NCBI RefSeq assembly: GCF_900128945.1
Contig: NZ_FQUD01000001.1
Span: forward strand, 1,477,450 to 1,541,449
Source of the DNA: Chryseobacterium sp. OV279
GTDB lineage: Bacteria; Bacteroidota; Bacteroidia; Flavobacteriales; Weeksellaceae
Length of the DNA stretch: 64,000 nt
Direction: 5' to 3'
This document shows, in pieces, positions 29,199-38,165 of this stretch. The notes below the pieces were generated by a model. It was not told the origin of the DNA and did not search any database. It saw nothing but the letters and a program-made list of their open reading frames with translations. The first letter of the stretch is position 1. Every line of letters begins with the position of its first letter. The translations under genes and the position numbers were made by a program.

Positions 29199-30074
29199 TT
29201 ATAATTCTACATGGCTTATTTCTTTGATATGATAGATGATTTTCTTTTGGTAGTTGTCTCCCAGGGAAAATTCTATGGTCAGTTTATGTTCCAACACTTC
29301 TTTGGTTTTAAAATCTAATAAAATCTGCCCTTTATATTTGTCCAGTTTTGGAAAATCTGTCTCACTGTTATAAGCAATTTCCTTTCTTTTCATTTCCCCG
29401 TAAAACATTTCCCAATTTTTATCCGAAGGGATGTTTCCGGTATACTGCACCAGTAATAATTCATCATCATAGCGCATGGCCTCCGGTTCTGCACGCTCGT
29501 CTATATCTATTATGGTATTGGCCATAAAATTACGGTAGCGCACCCTATGCTTTACCTGATTTTCCTTTTCATATCTTCCATAAAATGGGTGGAGGATCAG
29601 TCCAAAATGATTATATTTTAAAAAATCCGTACCCACTAAATGTTCCTTTTGGTAAAAATCTTTTAAAAACATATAAAAATCCTCTGCCTTTCTGCCTACA
29701 TACGATCGGGAGAGCTTTTCCACTGTTTTTTCCACTCTATCCTGAAGAATGGGCAGTCCCTGTACGTGTTTTAAACGGCCATATCCGTCCGTTATGAGCA
29801 CTACATCATCATTGATCTCTGCAATTCTGGCTAAAAAATCTTTTTCAGACAATGACAGTTCCTTATCCCTGTGAACCCTGTCAAAAATTTCGATATGATA
29901 TTCAAATCTTTCTTCTTCTTCTTCCAAAAGCCTCAGCGTGATATGGAAATTTTTATTGAGCTCACTTCTGTGCGTTTCCCCATTGATGGTGGTATATTCA
30001 TTATAGGTATAGCGATAAAACTTTTTTCCTTCTACAAGGTTTAATTTAACATTGATCGGAAATATGGGCTCCAT
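29199..30074 (-). CDS. Unrecognised cytoplasmic protein in T6SS island
   Basis: A 291-residue protein opening MEPIFPINVKLNLVEGKKFYRYTYNEYT, with no signal peptide. It is beta-rich and highly charged, with a helical middle (VEKTVEKLSRSYVGRKAEDF) and a long C-terminal beta region (ILLDFKTKEVLEHKLTIEFSL). It sits between the lysozyme-like effector/immunity pair and the peptidase/immunity pair. The position suits an effector adaptor or chaperone for the next gene. I cannot name a family. Confidence 0.65.
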   Translation of the reverse strand: MEPIFPINVKLNLVEGKKFYRYTYNEYTTINGETHRSELNKNFHITLRLLEEEEERFEYHIEIFDRVHRDKELSLSEKDFLARIAEINDDVVLITDGYGRLKHVQGLPILQDRVEKTVEKLSRSYVGRKAEDFYMFLKDFYQKEHLVGTDFLKYNHFGLILHPFYGRYEKENQVKHRVRYRNFMANTIIDIDERAEPEAMRYDDELLLVQYTGNIPSDKNWEMFYGEMKRKEIAYNSETDFPKLDKYKGQILLDFKTKEVLEHKLTIEFSLGDNYQKKIIYHIKEISHVEL

Positions 30075-30114
30075 AATTAACTCCTTTTATAACTTATTAC
30101 TGCTGATTCAACCA

Positions 30115-30606
30115 TTATTTTGATGTAAAAACCACTTTCCCTCCGGAGGAAATCCACTGGTTTTTTTTGTTCCATGATCCATCACAGTCCTGTTGCAGCT
30201 GCTTAATTATTTTTGCTTTATTAATGTCAATAATGGCACAGGTATAGTTTTCGTGCAGGGTACTGTCCTTCACACTTTCATGTACATATTCTTTGATAAT
30301 GCCGTCCACGACTACATATTTTGCATTAGGGGACAGGGAAGAAAAGAGTTCACTTCCGGTACCTTTGAAGTCACTCCCTTTACCCACTTTTATCTTCTTC
30401 TTATGATGAATGATATGAAGATTATACCATAGTTTCATAGGGCTGTTATAGGAAGCATAATACAGGGATATATTGTTATTCAGCTTAATGATGGTGTCTT
30501 TCTTCACCGTTTGATTCTGCTGTTCATCATGATTTCGCTGGGACATTGTGTTTCCACAGGTAATACAAATGATTAAAATCATTAGAATGGATGTTATTTT
30601 TTTCAT
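30115..30606 (-). CDS. Small lipoprotein, candidate immunity for the 557-residue effector
   Basis: A 163-residue product with a lipoprotein-like signal (MKKITSILMILIICITC, Cys17). Its start overlaps the effector's stop as ATGA, a sign of coupled translation. The mature part is basic and beta-rich (NNISLYYASYNSPMKLWYN; TCAIIDINKAKIIKQL), ending WISSGGKVVFTSK. Periplasmic exposure and tight coupling to a predicted cell-wall hydrolase make an immunity role likely. The family is unknown. Confidence 0.7.
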   Translation of the reverse strand: MKKITSILMILIICITCGNTMSQRNHDEQQNQTVKKDTIIKLNNNISLYYASYNSPMKLWYNLHIIHHKKKIKVGKGSDFKGTGSELFSSLSPNAKYVVVDGIIKEYVHESVKDSTLHENYTCAIIDINKAKIIKQLQQDCDGSWNKKNQWISSGGKVVFTSK

Positions 30607-32276
30607 GATGATAAGTTTGCGTTTTTTTCCATTTTTTCATAGCGTTTGTCCATATCGGTACCTCTTCTTGCATTCCCGTAATCATCAAGAATTTCCTTCT
30701 CATATTTCCCATGCATATCTCCCCAATCGGCAGGGTTTCTTGATAATTTTTCTAATTTTTCACCTTCTTTTTTGGTTTTGTTTTCTTTGGCTGTGTTGGC
30801 ATCTTTTTTGGCAAAAAACCGGCCTAATGCAGCACCGAAATCGTCTTCTACATACCCAGGCCTGTTAATGTGATGATCCAATGCAGTTGCTTTTCCTAAT
30901 TTTGACAGTAAATAATCTGACAGTTTATAGGAATAACCTGTAGGTGTCAAAGGAAGTACTACCTCTTTTAACCTTTTGATAAAATCCACCACTTGTTTTT
31001 CCTGAAATACCTTATCAATAACGGCATTCACGATCGGTTGCAGTGGCTTACATTCCACTGTTTTTCCAAATAAAGATTCTTTACAATTTTCTCTGATTTT
31101 ATTGGACAAAGTATTTCCTGTGATTTTCTCTGCTTTAGGATCTGCCGGATCTTTATAATACAGAATCCCTGAATCCACCGTCCATCCGCATGATACAAAT
31201 AATTCGTCATACTTTTCAGGATGCTGGGCTTTAAATTCTTCAACCTGCGTCGTAAATTCACCTTTTCCGGTATGATCTACTGTTTTCTGCATGGCACCTG
31301 CGGTTAGTATCATCTGTTCACCCGAAAGGTCCCAGTCATAGGACTGAACAGAATCCAGTTTACCTTCATTCTCAGACATTCCCACCAGAATAGCCTTTTC
31401 TTCAGCCGTAATTTTCTTGTCTTCAATTAATGTATCCCAATCGGAATAGTTTTCAAGTTTTTTCGATCCCCAGTAGGCGGGTCCATATCTTTTGCTGTAC
31501 CGGGTACAGGTAATATCATATTTGTTTCCACAATTGCAGTATCTGATCTCAAACCTGTCATTGTCTTTGTTTAAAAACTCATGCGTTTCATCCGGAAACT
31601 TCACCTGATCTTCTGTTCCTGTTACTTCAGCTTTGAAATACAAGAACGCGTTTGTATCATCCCTTTTATTCAGTTTATCGATCAGTTTTTTTAAATCTTC
31701 ATCGCTTTTCGGGCGCATCGTTATTTCTTTTGAATACATCAGTGTTCCATTGATGGTGAATTCAATTTTGCTTTTCTCCTCTTCTCCATCTAAAAACTTG
31801 ACGGGATTATCATATACATTTTCCGGATTTGTCAGTTTATTTTCATGAATTTCCACAGAGAGCTTTCCGCTTGCTCCTTCACAGTGGGCGACCACCCATA
31901 CCTTCTTTTTAATAGTGGTGCTGTTTATTTTCTCAAAATCAAAATCGGGACTTCCATCCGCTTTTTTCGCCTGCACTTCTTCTTCCCAGGTAATCTTTAC
32001 CGACTCCTTTGCTTTTAATTTTACAGAATCTTCTTTATCTGCCTGAATGCTCCTTCTTCCTTTTTTCTCATATCTCTTTTTTACATCAGATACGGATCCT
32101 CCATTTTTTACCGTGTACGTGTCTTCTTTAGTTTCCCAGGTCATTTTAGGAACTTGTCTTGCAAAATATATTTTCACCACATTCACTTCATGATCCACCT
32201 GGTGCGGCGTATCATAAACCTTTTGATTGGGATTTGCGGAGTAATTATCTTTTCCTTGTTCTTGTTCTTCACTCAT
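30603..32276 (-). CDS. Lysozyme-like effector candidate (557 aa)
   Basis: A protein without signal peptide. The N-terminal 270 residues are beta-rich (VNVVKIYFARQVPKMTWETK) and may dock on the VgrG/PAAR spike. From about residue 300 comes AILVGMSENEGKLDSVQSYD followed by GEQMILTAGAMQKT, which resembles lysozyme-like muramidase domains in which the Glu of NEG is catalytic. The C-terminus is helical and charged, with two Lys-rich stretches (AKKDANTAKENKTKKEGEK). It is cotranscribed with an overlapping lipoprotein gene. Muramidase activity is inferred from motif style, not proven. Confidence 0.65.
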   Translation of the reverse strand: MSEEQEQGKDNYSANPNQKVYDTPHQVDHEVNVVKIYFARQVPKMTWETKEDTYTVKNGGSVSDVKKRYEKKGRRSIQADKEDSVKLKAKESVKITWEEEVQAKKADGSPDFDFEKINSTTIKKKVWVVAHCEGASGKLSVEIHENKLTNPENVYDNPVKFLDGEEEKSKIEFTINGTLMYSKEITMRPKSDEDLKKLIDKLNKRDDTNAFLYFKAEVTGTEDQVKFPDETHEFLNKDNDRFEIRYCNCGNKYDITCTRYSKRYGPAYWGSKKLENYSDWDTLIEDKKITAEEKAILVGMSENEGKLDSVQSYDWDLSGEQMILTAGAMQKTVDHTGKGEFTTQVEEFKAQHPEKYDELFVSCGWTVDSGILYYKDPADPKAEKITGNTLSNKIRENCKESLFGKTVECKPLQPIVNAVIDKVFQEKQVVDFIKRLKEVVLPLTPTGYSYKLSDYLLSKLGKATALDHHINRPGYVEDDFGAALGRFFAKKDANTAKENKTKKEGEKLEKLSRNPADWGDMHGKYEKEILDDYGNARRGTDMDKRYEKMEKNANLSS

Positions 32277-32296
32277 GACGTTTTATTTTGAGCTGA

Positions 32297-32872
32297 TTAT
32301 TGAAAATCACTTGACTTATTATATTTTGTTTCCAGGTCTTTAATCACTTTTAATTTTAACTTTTCGGGTAAATCTTTTAATGTAATATCCAGATTATCAT
32401 TGATTTTACATTTATCATCTTCTCCACAATGGTATTTTATATGATACAGGTATTTTTTATGATTGTAAAATATGATGTAGGAGACTTTTGTATCATTATC
32501 CCAATTTCCGCAATAGGTAAAAGGGATGAAGACCGCCTGATGGTTATTGATATTATGATCCGATATATTATTGGTTTTTAAATTGATTAAACCGGATTGT
32601 GCATAGGGATAACTGTACACGACACTGTCGCTGTAATTTTTATTTTTAACGCTGGCGCTGATAATGGTTACCACTCCGTCAAATCTTTCTTTCTCAGCAT
32701 TACAGGGATTAATGACTTTTACGGTAAGTTTATGGGGTACGGTTCCGTCTTTAAAATTTTTATGTACAGTCAATGAATCCTGATAATATACTTTCAGGCT
32801 GTCGTGAACAGCCTTTTGCCCACAAGCAGGAACAAAGAAAAATACTATCAAACTGTTAACTAAGCTTTTCAT
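32297..32872 (-). CDS. Lipoprotein in T6SS island, possible immunity protein
   Basis: A 191-residue product with a short lipoprotein signal (MKSLVNSLIVFFFVPAC, Cys17). The mature part is beta-rich and contains four further cysteines (NPCNAEKER, FTYCGNWDN, YHCGEDDKCK) that could form disulfides. It ends in a charged helix (LPEKLKLKVIKDLETKYNK). It lies between the 237-residue exported protein and the 557-residue effector, so it may protect against either the PAAR-like effector or the next one. It is not recognised. Confidence 0.6.
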   Translation of the reverse strand: MKSLVNSLIVFFFVPACGQKAVHDSLKVYYQDSLTVHKNFKDGTVPHKLTVKVINPCNAEKERFDGVVTIISASVKNKNYSDSVVYSYPYAQSGLINLKTNNISDHNINNHQAVFIPFTYCGNWDNDTKVSYIIFYNHKKYLYHIKYHCGEDDKCKINDNLDITLKDLPEKLKLKVIKDLETKYNKSSDFQ

Positions 32873-32951
32873 TTTTGTATATTCAATAAGTAATTCACCA
32901 TTTTTACCCGTGCTGTTTTCTGTTTTTCCTGAACACTCAAAAGATATTTAT

Positions 32952-33665
32952 CTACCAACAAAGTTGATCTGATACTGCATATTCTGTACATTGATCAATG
33001 GTCTTCAGCTGGCCTCCAACAATTTTATTTTTATACAGCTTTCTTTCCTTTGTATCACTCACTCCGGTTATTACGTATTTTCCTGTTTTGTCCCATCCAT
33101 AGAATGCTGCTTTATCAAAGAAATTTTCTTCAAATGAAATTCCATTTTTGCTTCCTTTAAACAGAGCATATACATCATTATCATGCATACTGTTTTGAAG
33201 ATTTAGAAGGAGAATGTCATCATAACCATCTTGGTCAATATCTAAAATATATAAAAGTTTGGAAGAGAAATCTCTTATATATTTTTTTTCATATTCTACA
33301 AAATCTGCCCTTTTAAATTTCAAATTTTTATAATTTTCGTAAGCAGATTTGTAATCAGGATTAATAAGTTCCGTTGCTAAGCCAAAATTGTCCTGCAATA
33401 TCGTATAAAATTCTTTAGGCAAAGGAAGATTGCCTGTAATACTTGAAATGTTTATGTTCATACCATCCCTTTCGCATAATACCTGAATAGAGTATTCTTT
33501 ATTATTATATTTTACAGGAATAATAAAAGTGAAAGAATCTGATGGCGTTTCCTGTTCAATTCTACTATCATTGGCTGGAAGATGAGTATGTGCATCTTTA
33601 CCTGAACAATTATTATGTACAGAAAATATTAGAGAAAATAATATGATTAGATGATATGTTTTCAT
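32952..33665 (-). CDS. Exported protein following the PAAR-like effector, candidate immunity
   Basis: A 237-residue product with an N-terminal signal (MKTYHLIILFSLIFSVHNNC; Cys20 is a weak lipobox). The mature protein contains ILDIDQDGYDDILLL, a calcium-binding or FG-GAP-like loop (DxDxDGxxD), and a GWDKTGKYVITGVSD segment. It starts five bases after the PAAR-like effector stop, so the two are surely cotranscribed. The DxDxDG loop suggests a metal-stabilised beta-propeller-like fold. Immunity against the lysozyme-like C-terminal domain of its neighbour is the simplest role. Confidence 0.65.
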   Translation of the reverse strand: MKTYHLIILFSLIFSVHNNCSGKDAHTHLPANDSRIEQETPSDSFTFIIPVKYNNKEYSIQVLCERDGMNINISSITGNLPLPKEFYTILQDNFGLATELINPDYKSAYENYKNLKFKRADFVEYEKKYIRDFSSKLLYILDIDQDGYDDILLLNLQNSMHDNDVYALFKGSKNGISFEENFFDKAAFYGWDKTGKYVITGVSDTKERKLYKNKIVGGQLKTIDQCTEYAVSDQLCW

Positions 33666-33670
33666 AGATA

Positions 33671-35215
33671 TTATTCGTTGATTTTTCCTATTCTTTCATT
33701 ATAATTAAAACCCAAACTATTTTTTTGCTCGATGCTCAGTATTCCGTCTTTAGAAACTCCAACAATGTAATGTCCGCCATTGTATAATTTAATGATTTCT
33801 GCATCTAAGATGGATTTTTCATTCTGATTTGCAGATGTGTCAGGTAAGTACCCACTAAATTGTTGGAGTTCTGGTACTGAACTTGGACATGTTTTATACG
33901 TTAAATTTCCTTCTTCAATGGAATAGGATTTTAACTGTTTGGTATTTTTCAAAAGACGACGAATATGATTAACTGCAGCGCGTATTTTTTCAGGTAATTT
34001 TATATTCATTTTCACGGCTATATTTTCCTTCCAATTCCAGATGTAATCTGGGTTTTCAATTACTTTTTTTGATTCTGCAGGCGTTGTACTTAGGTTATTT
34101 TTCTCATACTTAAAGTCTATTTGACATATTCCCCAACCATCAGGATAACCATAGTTTGGAATTCCTTTACTTTCAGAATTTCTACCGGAAGGTCCATATA
34201 CAGCTTCTTTTCTATTTTTTCCTTTACCCACAAATTCAGGATCCCAAAATTGTTTCATTAATGTAATACCTTCGCTTCCTGATTCGCTAACTGCCATTTT
34301 ATAAATAAACCAGTATTTTGATAAATATCCTTTGTCCGTAAAATATTTTTTTACGACTTCTTTTGTAGGATTTTTTCCTCTTATATAAAACTGAAAGCTA
34401 CTCAAAATAGAAGTTTTGGCTTCATTCCATATTTCTACAGTTGCAGTACCTCCTCTGAATAGTCCACGAAAATCAACATCCCATTTCGTTTTCCCTATAT
34501 TGGCAATCATGAAAGCATTTCCGCCATCAGACTTTGCAGGAAAATAATCAACATCGTTTCTGTCGTAGAGCGTTGCACTTGCCTTAAACTTAAATTCTGT
34601 CTTTAATCTGAACCGCAAACTTTTATGGATACAGTCCTTTCCTATAGAGACTTCAATTCTGATTTTAGGCATCACAGGTTCCGGTGAAATAAAAGTAAAA
34701 GATTCTGGTTCTATTTTCACATCATTATAAAAAACAGAAACGGTATAGGTATCATCAAGTGCTGCTAAAATTCTATCCTCCAGTGGAATAGGTTTTGCAA
34801 AAGCAGCATTCGGAGTAGGGTCACAAAAAATAAAGGATTCTTTCACCAATACCGTTTGTTTCTGAACTTTAGTACTGCCCAGATTTTCCCATGGACTTAA
34901 TTTTATAACGCTCATACAGGGAGGAGGAGACATATTTTGGGCAGGCCATTTTGGATGCCCGCAAGTTCCTTTAAACTGAAGGTTGACCATGTTGTTTCCA
35001 TCACCTTCTGTGGCCCATAACTGATCCTGAAGATTGATTTCGTTAGACGTAACTTTCAGGTCTCCCGGTACCTTAGCATGAGGACATTTTAACTTTGCTC
35101 CATGCATTACCATTTCTCTCTTTTCTGAAGGAGAATCTTCGCTGGATTTCTGTTCTTTTTCTGCTCTTTTTTCAGAAAGCTTTTGATCATGCGCTGAAGT
35201 ATTTTGATCTTCCAT
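33671..35215 (-). CDS. PAAR-like (DUF4280) protein with C-terminal lysozyme-like effector domain
   Basis: After a charged leader (residues 1-35) comes a PAAR-like DUF4280 domain (about 35-150) with the conserved HGAKLKCPHAKVPGDLKV, FKGTCGHPKWP and SFIFCDPTPNAAFAKPI. Such domains cap the VgrG spike. A linker of beta strands (about 170-290) leads to the C-terminal region, which carries AVSESGSEGITLMKQFW with candidate catalytic Glu residues and YGYPDGWGICQIDFKY, a GxGxxQ-like motif of lytic transglycosylases. It is therefore probably a tip effector that cuts peptidoglycan. It lies 92 bases downstream of VgrG and is followed by two exported proteins. Confidence 0.8.
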   Translation of the reverse strand: MEDQNTSAHDQKLSEKRAEKEQKSSEDSPSEKREMVMHGAKLKCPHAKVPGDLKVTSNEINLQDQLWATEGDGNNMVNLQFKGTCGHPKWPAQNMSPPPCMSVIKLSPWENLGSTKVQKQTVLVKESFIFCDPTPNAAFAKPIPLEDRILAALDDTYTVSVFYNDVKIEPESFTFISPEPVMPKIRIEVSIGKDCIHKSLRFRLKTEFKFKASATLYDRNDVDYFPAKSDGGNAFMIANIGKTKWDVDFRGLFRGGTATVEIWNEAKTSILSSFQFYIRGKNPTKEVVKKYFTDKGYLSKYWFIYKMAVSESGSEGITLMKQFWDPEFVGKGKNRKEAVYGPSGRNSESKGIPNYGYPDGWGICQIDFKYEKNNLSTTPAESKKVIENPDYIWNWKENIAVKMNIKLPEKIRAAVNHIRRLLKNTKQLKSYSIEEGNLTYKTCPSSVPELQQFSGYLPDTSANQNEKSILDAEIIKLYNGGHYIVGVSKDGILSIEQKNSLGFNYNERIGKINE

Positions 35216-35307
35216 GCGTTAATGTTTTGGATTGGGTTCAATTGTTAAGGTCAGAATTGCATTCGCTGGTAACCAATGAAAATTTATTTTCATCACCCGT
35301 CATACAT

Positions 35308-37191
35308 TTAGCCTTTACTTACTTTCACATCTTTTCCTCCCTGGAATACGGCTAATGATGATCCTCTTAATTTTAAATCGCCTTTAGAGGTCTGTATATC
35401 GGCTTCTCCGGAAATACTTTTGAATTTATTACCGGTGCTTTCTGTTTGATCCTGCTTAACTGTAATGGTTTTATTTTCAGATGTTTGTGTGTATCTCTTT
35501 GTAATAGATTCAGTATGATCATTTCCAATATGCATGTTGCTGTCCTTCCCAATTTTAGTGGTCATATTCCTTCCCACTGAAATGTGCATATCTTCTCCTG
35601 CTGTAAAAGTCATATTCTTAGGCGCAGTAACGTTAATATTTCCCTGACCGTCCATAAAATAAGTATTTCCGCTGGGATCTTTAATGGTTACACTTTTATC
35701 TGCATCATTCATTAAAACTTTAATGCCGCTTCTCGTCTGTATAGATTTCAAATGATTGTTTATACCTCCGCCCAGACCTACCTGCCCATGAAACATTCCA
35801 CCCATGGCAAATGGAAAATCGGGATTATGGTATTCAAATCCCACCATGACCTGGTCACCAATCTCGGGAACCGCGACAAAACCTCTGTTTTGTGTTATGG
35901 CATCCGTTCCGCCTGCATCAGGACTCATCATTCTGATAAAATGGGTAGTATCATTTAACTGCCAGTCAAACCGGACCTGTATTCTTCCCTGATTCAACGG
36001 ATCTACATTGGATATCACGGTAGCTACCTGCGGTTCAGCTTTAGGCATTTCAAAATCGGGTTTTGGCATAAAACCGGTGCCTTCAGCGATGGCTTCAAAA
36101 CTTCCGGTATAATATCCTCTTGCATCCACCTCGTGGCTCACTTCCGTAATCATAAGCGTTGTAAAATGCGAGGTGTCATTGCTGTCAGTCTTTCTCATGG
36201 CTAAATCTGCCACACAACCAATATAGAGGAACGGAACTGTTGTATGTCCTGAAACTGTAAAAACCTCTACCGCTTTACTTCCCCTTGCACTCTTTTGGGA
36301 ATCATCCACATCGCGGAACATATTGGCGTTGATAGGAGTGGGGGTCAATGATCGGGTGGTAAAAATACTGTCATTCAGTTCATAAGCTTTGGAAGATAAT
36401 TCTCCCAAATGTTTTACAGAATCATCAACGCCAACCATTTTAGTGTGGCTGCTGCTGTTATAGCCAAAGTATTCCGGTTTGGTGTGAACGGCCTTCAACT
36501 CTACATTCACATCATTGACATTGCTTCCATACACCAGCAGGATAGGTTTTTCAGAAGTGGGGAGTTTTCCGAAATGAAGAATTTCACCGTCATAATAAAA
36601 CTGTTCTCCGTAGGCTTCCGCAATCCGTGTAAGGTAATTGTAATGGGTTTCGTTGTATTGTGAAGTGTAACTGATGTAACTTTTGTTTTGGGTATCTATC
36701 CTGAAATCAAATTTATTTGAGCCTAATGTTTCATTGATAATCCGGGTGGCAATGATGTTGGTATTCACCTCCTGACCTCCTCCGAAACTTTGGGTATGCG
36801 GAGCAGAATCCATCAGAATAGTGGGACTTTTTCCTTTTAAGACAATATTTCCCAGACTCATTTTTTCCTGACTAAACGCCACTTTGGTAATGAGACCTAC
36901 AAATGTTCTTTCAGGGCTTTCATTTTCAGCATCCTTATATTTAAAAACAACGGTGATTCTTTTTCCTAAAAACTTTTGGGCCTGTTCCAGGTTGTGATTT
37001 TGTGCTTCGCCTAAAGAATCATGAGCCAATACCAGTTCGAAATCATGGTGCTTTCTTGCACTCTGCTGTAAACGAAAGTGTTTAAAGTGATTGACAGCCT
37101 TGCCCTCAACCACAATGTCCAGTTTTACCACACGGTTGATCCCCGAAATATGGTTTTCTGAAACTTTCTCAGAATTTGAGGTGTTTTTCAT
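35308..37191 (-). CDS. vgrG: T6SS VgrG spike protein
   Basis: A 627-residue protein with the gp27-like region (about 20-350), a gp5-like OB fold around residue 390 (VISNVDPLNQGRIQVRFDWQ, FVAVPEIGDQVMVGFEYHNPDFP) and a C-terminal beta-helical needle (MTFTAGEDMHISVGRNMTTK; SNMHIGNDHTESITKRY). This is the usual order and length for Bacteroidota VgrG (TssI). It is the first gene of the minus-strand effector island; no other T6SS structural genes lie in the window, so this is an orphan VgrG island relying on a core elsewhere. The short spacing to the PAAR-like effector indicates cotranscription. Confidence 0.92.
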   Translation of the reverse strand: MKNTSNSEKVSENHISGINRVVKLDIVVEGKAVNHFKHFRLQQSARKHHDFELVLAHDSLGEAQNHNLEQAQKFLGKRITVVFKYKDAENESPERTFVGLITKVAFSQEKMSLGNIVLKGKSPTILMDSAPHTQSFGGGQEVNTNIIATRIINETLGSNKFDFRIDTQNKSYISYTSQYNETHYNYLTRIAEAYGEQFYYDGEILHFGKLPTSEKPILLVYGSNVNDVNVELKAVHTKPEYFGYNSSSHTKMVGVDDSVKHLGELSSKAYELNDSIFTTRSLTPTPINANMFRDVDDSQKSARGSKAVEVFTVSGHTTVPFLYIGCVADLAMRKTDSNDTSHFTTLMITEVSHEVDARGYYTGSFEAIAEGTGFMPKPDFEMPKAEPQVATVISNVDPLNQGRIQVRFDWQLNDTTHFIRMMSPDAGGTDAITQNRGFVAVPEIGDQVMVGFEYHNPDFPFAMGGMFHGQVGLGGGINNHLKSIQTRSGIKVLMNDADKSVTIKDPSGNTYFMDGQGNINVTAPKNMTFTAGEDMHISVGRNMTTKIGKDSNMHIGNDHTESITKRYTQTSENKTITVKQDQTESTGNKFKSISGEADIQTSKGDLKLRGSSLAVFQGGKDVKVSKG

Positions 37192-37385
37192 AATATTTGG
37201 TGCGTTTTATTTGGTATTATGTCACCTAAGTTAGATAAAAAACAGACTAAACAATTTAAATTCTCATTAAATCTTTTAAATTGTAGTAAAACTACGACTG
37301 ACTGAAAATCAGGCATAAAGTGCTTCAGAGTGATGATTTAAAAAAGTATTGAAAATTGAGGGAATTTTAGTTTAGCAAGTACACC

Positions 37386-37413
37386 GTTACCGCACGAATC
37401 CTTTCATGTGGTT
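37386..37413 (+). repeat. REP element at left flank of RAYT
   Basis: A 28-base element (GTTACCGCACGAATCCTTTC then ATGTGGTT) that is repeated inverted at 38058-38085 with one difference. It contains an imperfect palindrome (CCGCACGAA ... TTCATGTGG), which is the form RAYT enzymes act on. Confidence 0.7.
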
Positions 37414-37476
37414 TTATTTCTTACCATTACATTTTGTGGTTTTATAAAAAAAATTATCTTTAAAAAAACATAATTG

Positions 37477-38040
37477 ATGAGTCGTAATTACAAATTCCAC
37501 AATCCTGAAGGATTGTATTTCATAAGCTTTGCTGTTGTAGGCTGGCTGTATGTTTTTACCAGAGATGAATACAAAGAAATTTTTTTAGAAAGTTTAAGAT
37601 TTTGCCAAAAGAATAAAGGATTGGAAATACATGCGTGGTGCATCATGTCAAACCATGTACACTTAGTTTTCAGAAGTATAAATGGCCAGAAACCTGAAAG
37701 TCTGATTGGTGATTTAAAAAGATTTACAAGCAAAGAAATTGTGGCAGCAATCAAAGAAAATTCTACAGAAAGCAGAAAAGAGTTTTTATTAGATTTCTTC
37801 CTTAAAGAAGGTTCAAAAACTTCAAATGTAACTCAATATCAGTTTTGGAGACATGATAATCAACCTATTGAGTTATGGAGTAGTAGAGTCATTAGCCAGA
37901 AGATTAATTATGTACATCAAAATCCTGTAAAAGCAGGTTTGGTTTTCCGCGCGGAAGATTATAGATATAGCAGTGCAATAGATTATTATGATGGAAAAGG
38001 ACTTTTAGATGATATTGTTGTTTTTGGAATGTTTGATTGA
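37477..38040 (+). CDS. REP-associated tyrosine transposase (RAYT)
   Basis: A 187-residue Y1/IS200-like HUH transposase. His60 and His62 in SNHVHLVF form the HUH metal site, and Tyr145 in INYVHQNPVKAG is the likely nucleophile, in the usual spacing. The start at 37477 (MSRNYKFHNPEG) is preferred over an adjacent TTG. The gene is bounded by inverted copies of one palindromic 28-base repeat, the classical arrangement for domesticated RAYTs that spread REP sequences. It appears intact. It is flanked by the VgrG promoter region and a bidirectional terminator. Confidence 0.9.
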   Translation: MSRNYKFHNPEGLYFISFAVVGWLYVFTRDEYKEIFLESLRFCQKNKGLEIHAWCIMSNHVHLVFRSINGQKPESLIGDLKRFTSKEIVAAIKENSTESRKEFLLDFFLKEGSKTSNVTQYQFWRHDNQPIELWSSRVISQKINYVHQNPVKAGLVFRAEDYRYSSAIDYYDGKGLLDDIVVFGMFD

Positions 38041-38057
38041 TATTACTTAAATATTAG

Positions 38058-38085
38058 AACCACACGAAAGGATTCGTGCGGTAAC
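38058..38085 (-). repeat. REP element at right flank of RAYT
   Basis: An inverted copy (AACCACACGAAAGGATTCGT then GCGGTAAC) of the left flank with a single base difference. It carries the better palindrome, CCACACGAA / TTCGTGCGG. Confidence 0.7.
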
Positions 38086-38115
38086 TGGATATGAATTTAA
38101 AAGATTGGATAAATT

Positions 38116-38149
38116 AAAAAAGCCTTCCAAGAAAATTGAAAGGCTTTTT
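38116..38149. terminator. Bidirectional terminator
   Basis: AAAAAGCCTT / AAGGCTTTTT with a 14-base loop, flanked by A and T runs on both sides. It serves the plus-strand RAYT and the convergent minus-strand gene ending at 38166. Confidence 0.75.
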
Positions 38150-38165
38150 ACTATAGAAAAATATA

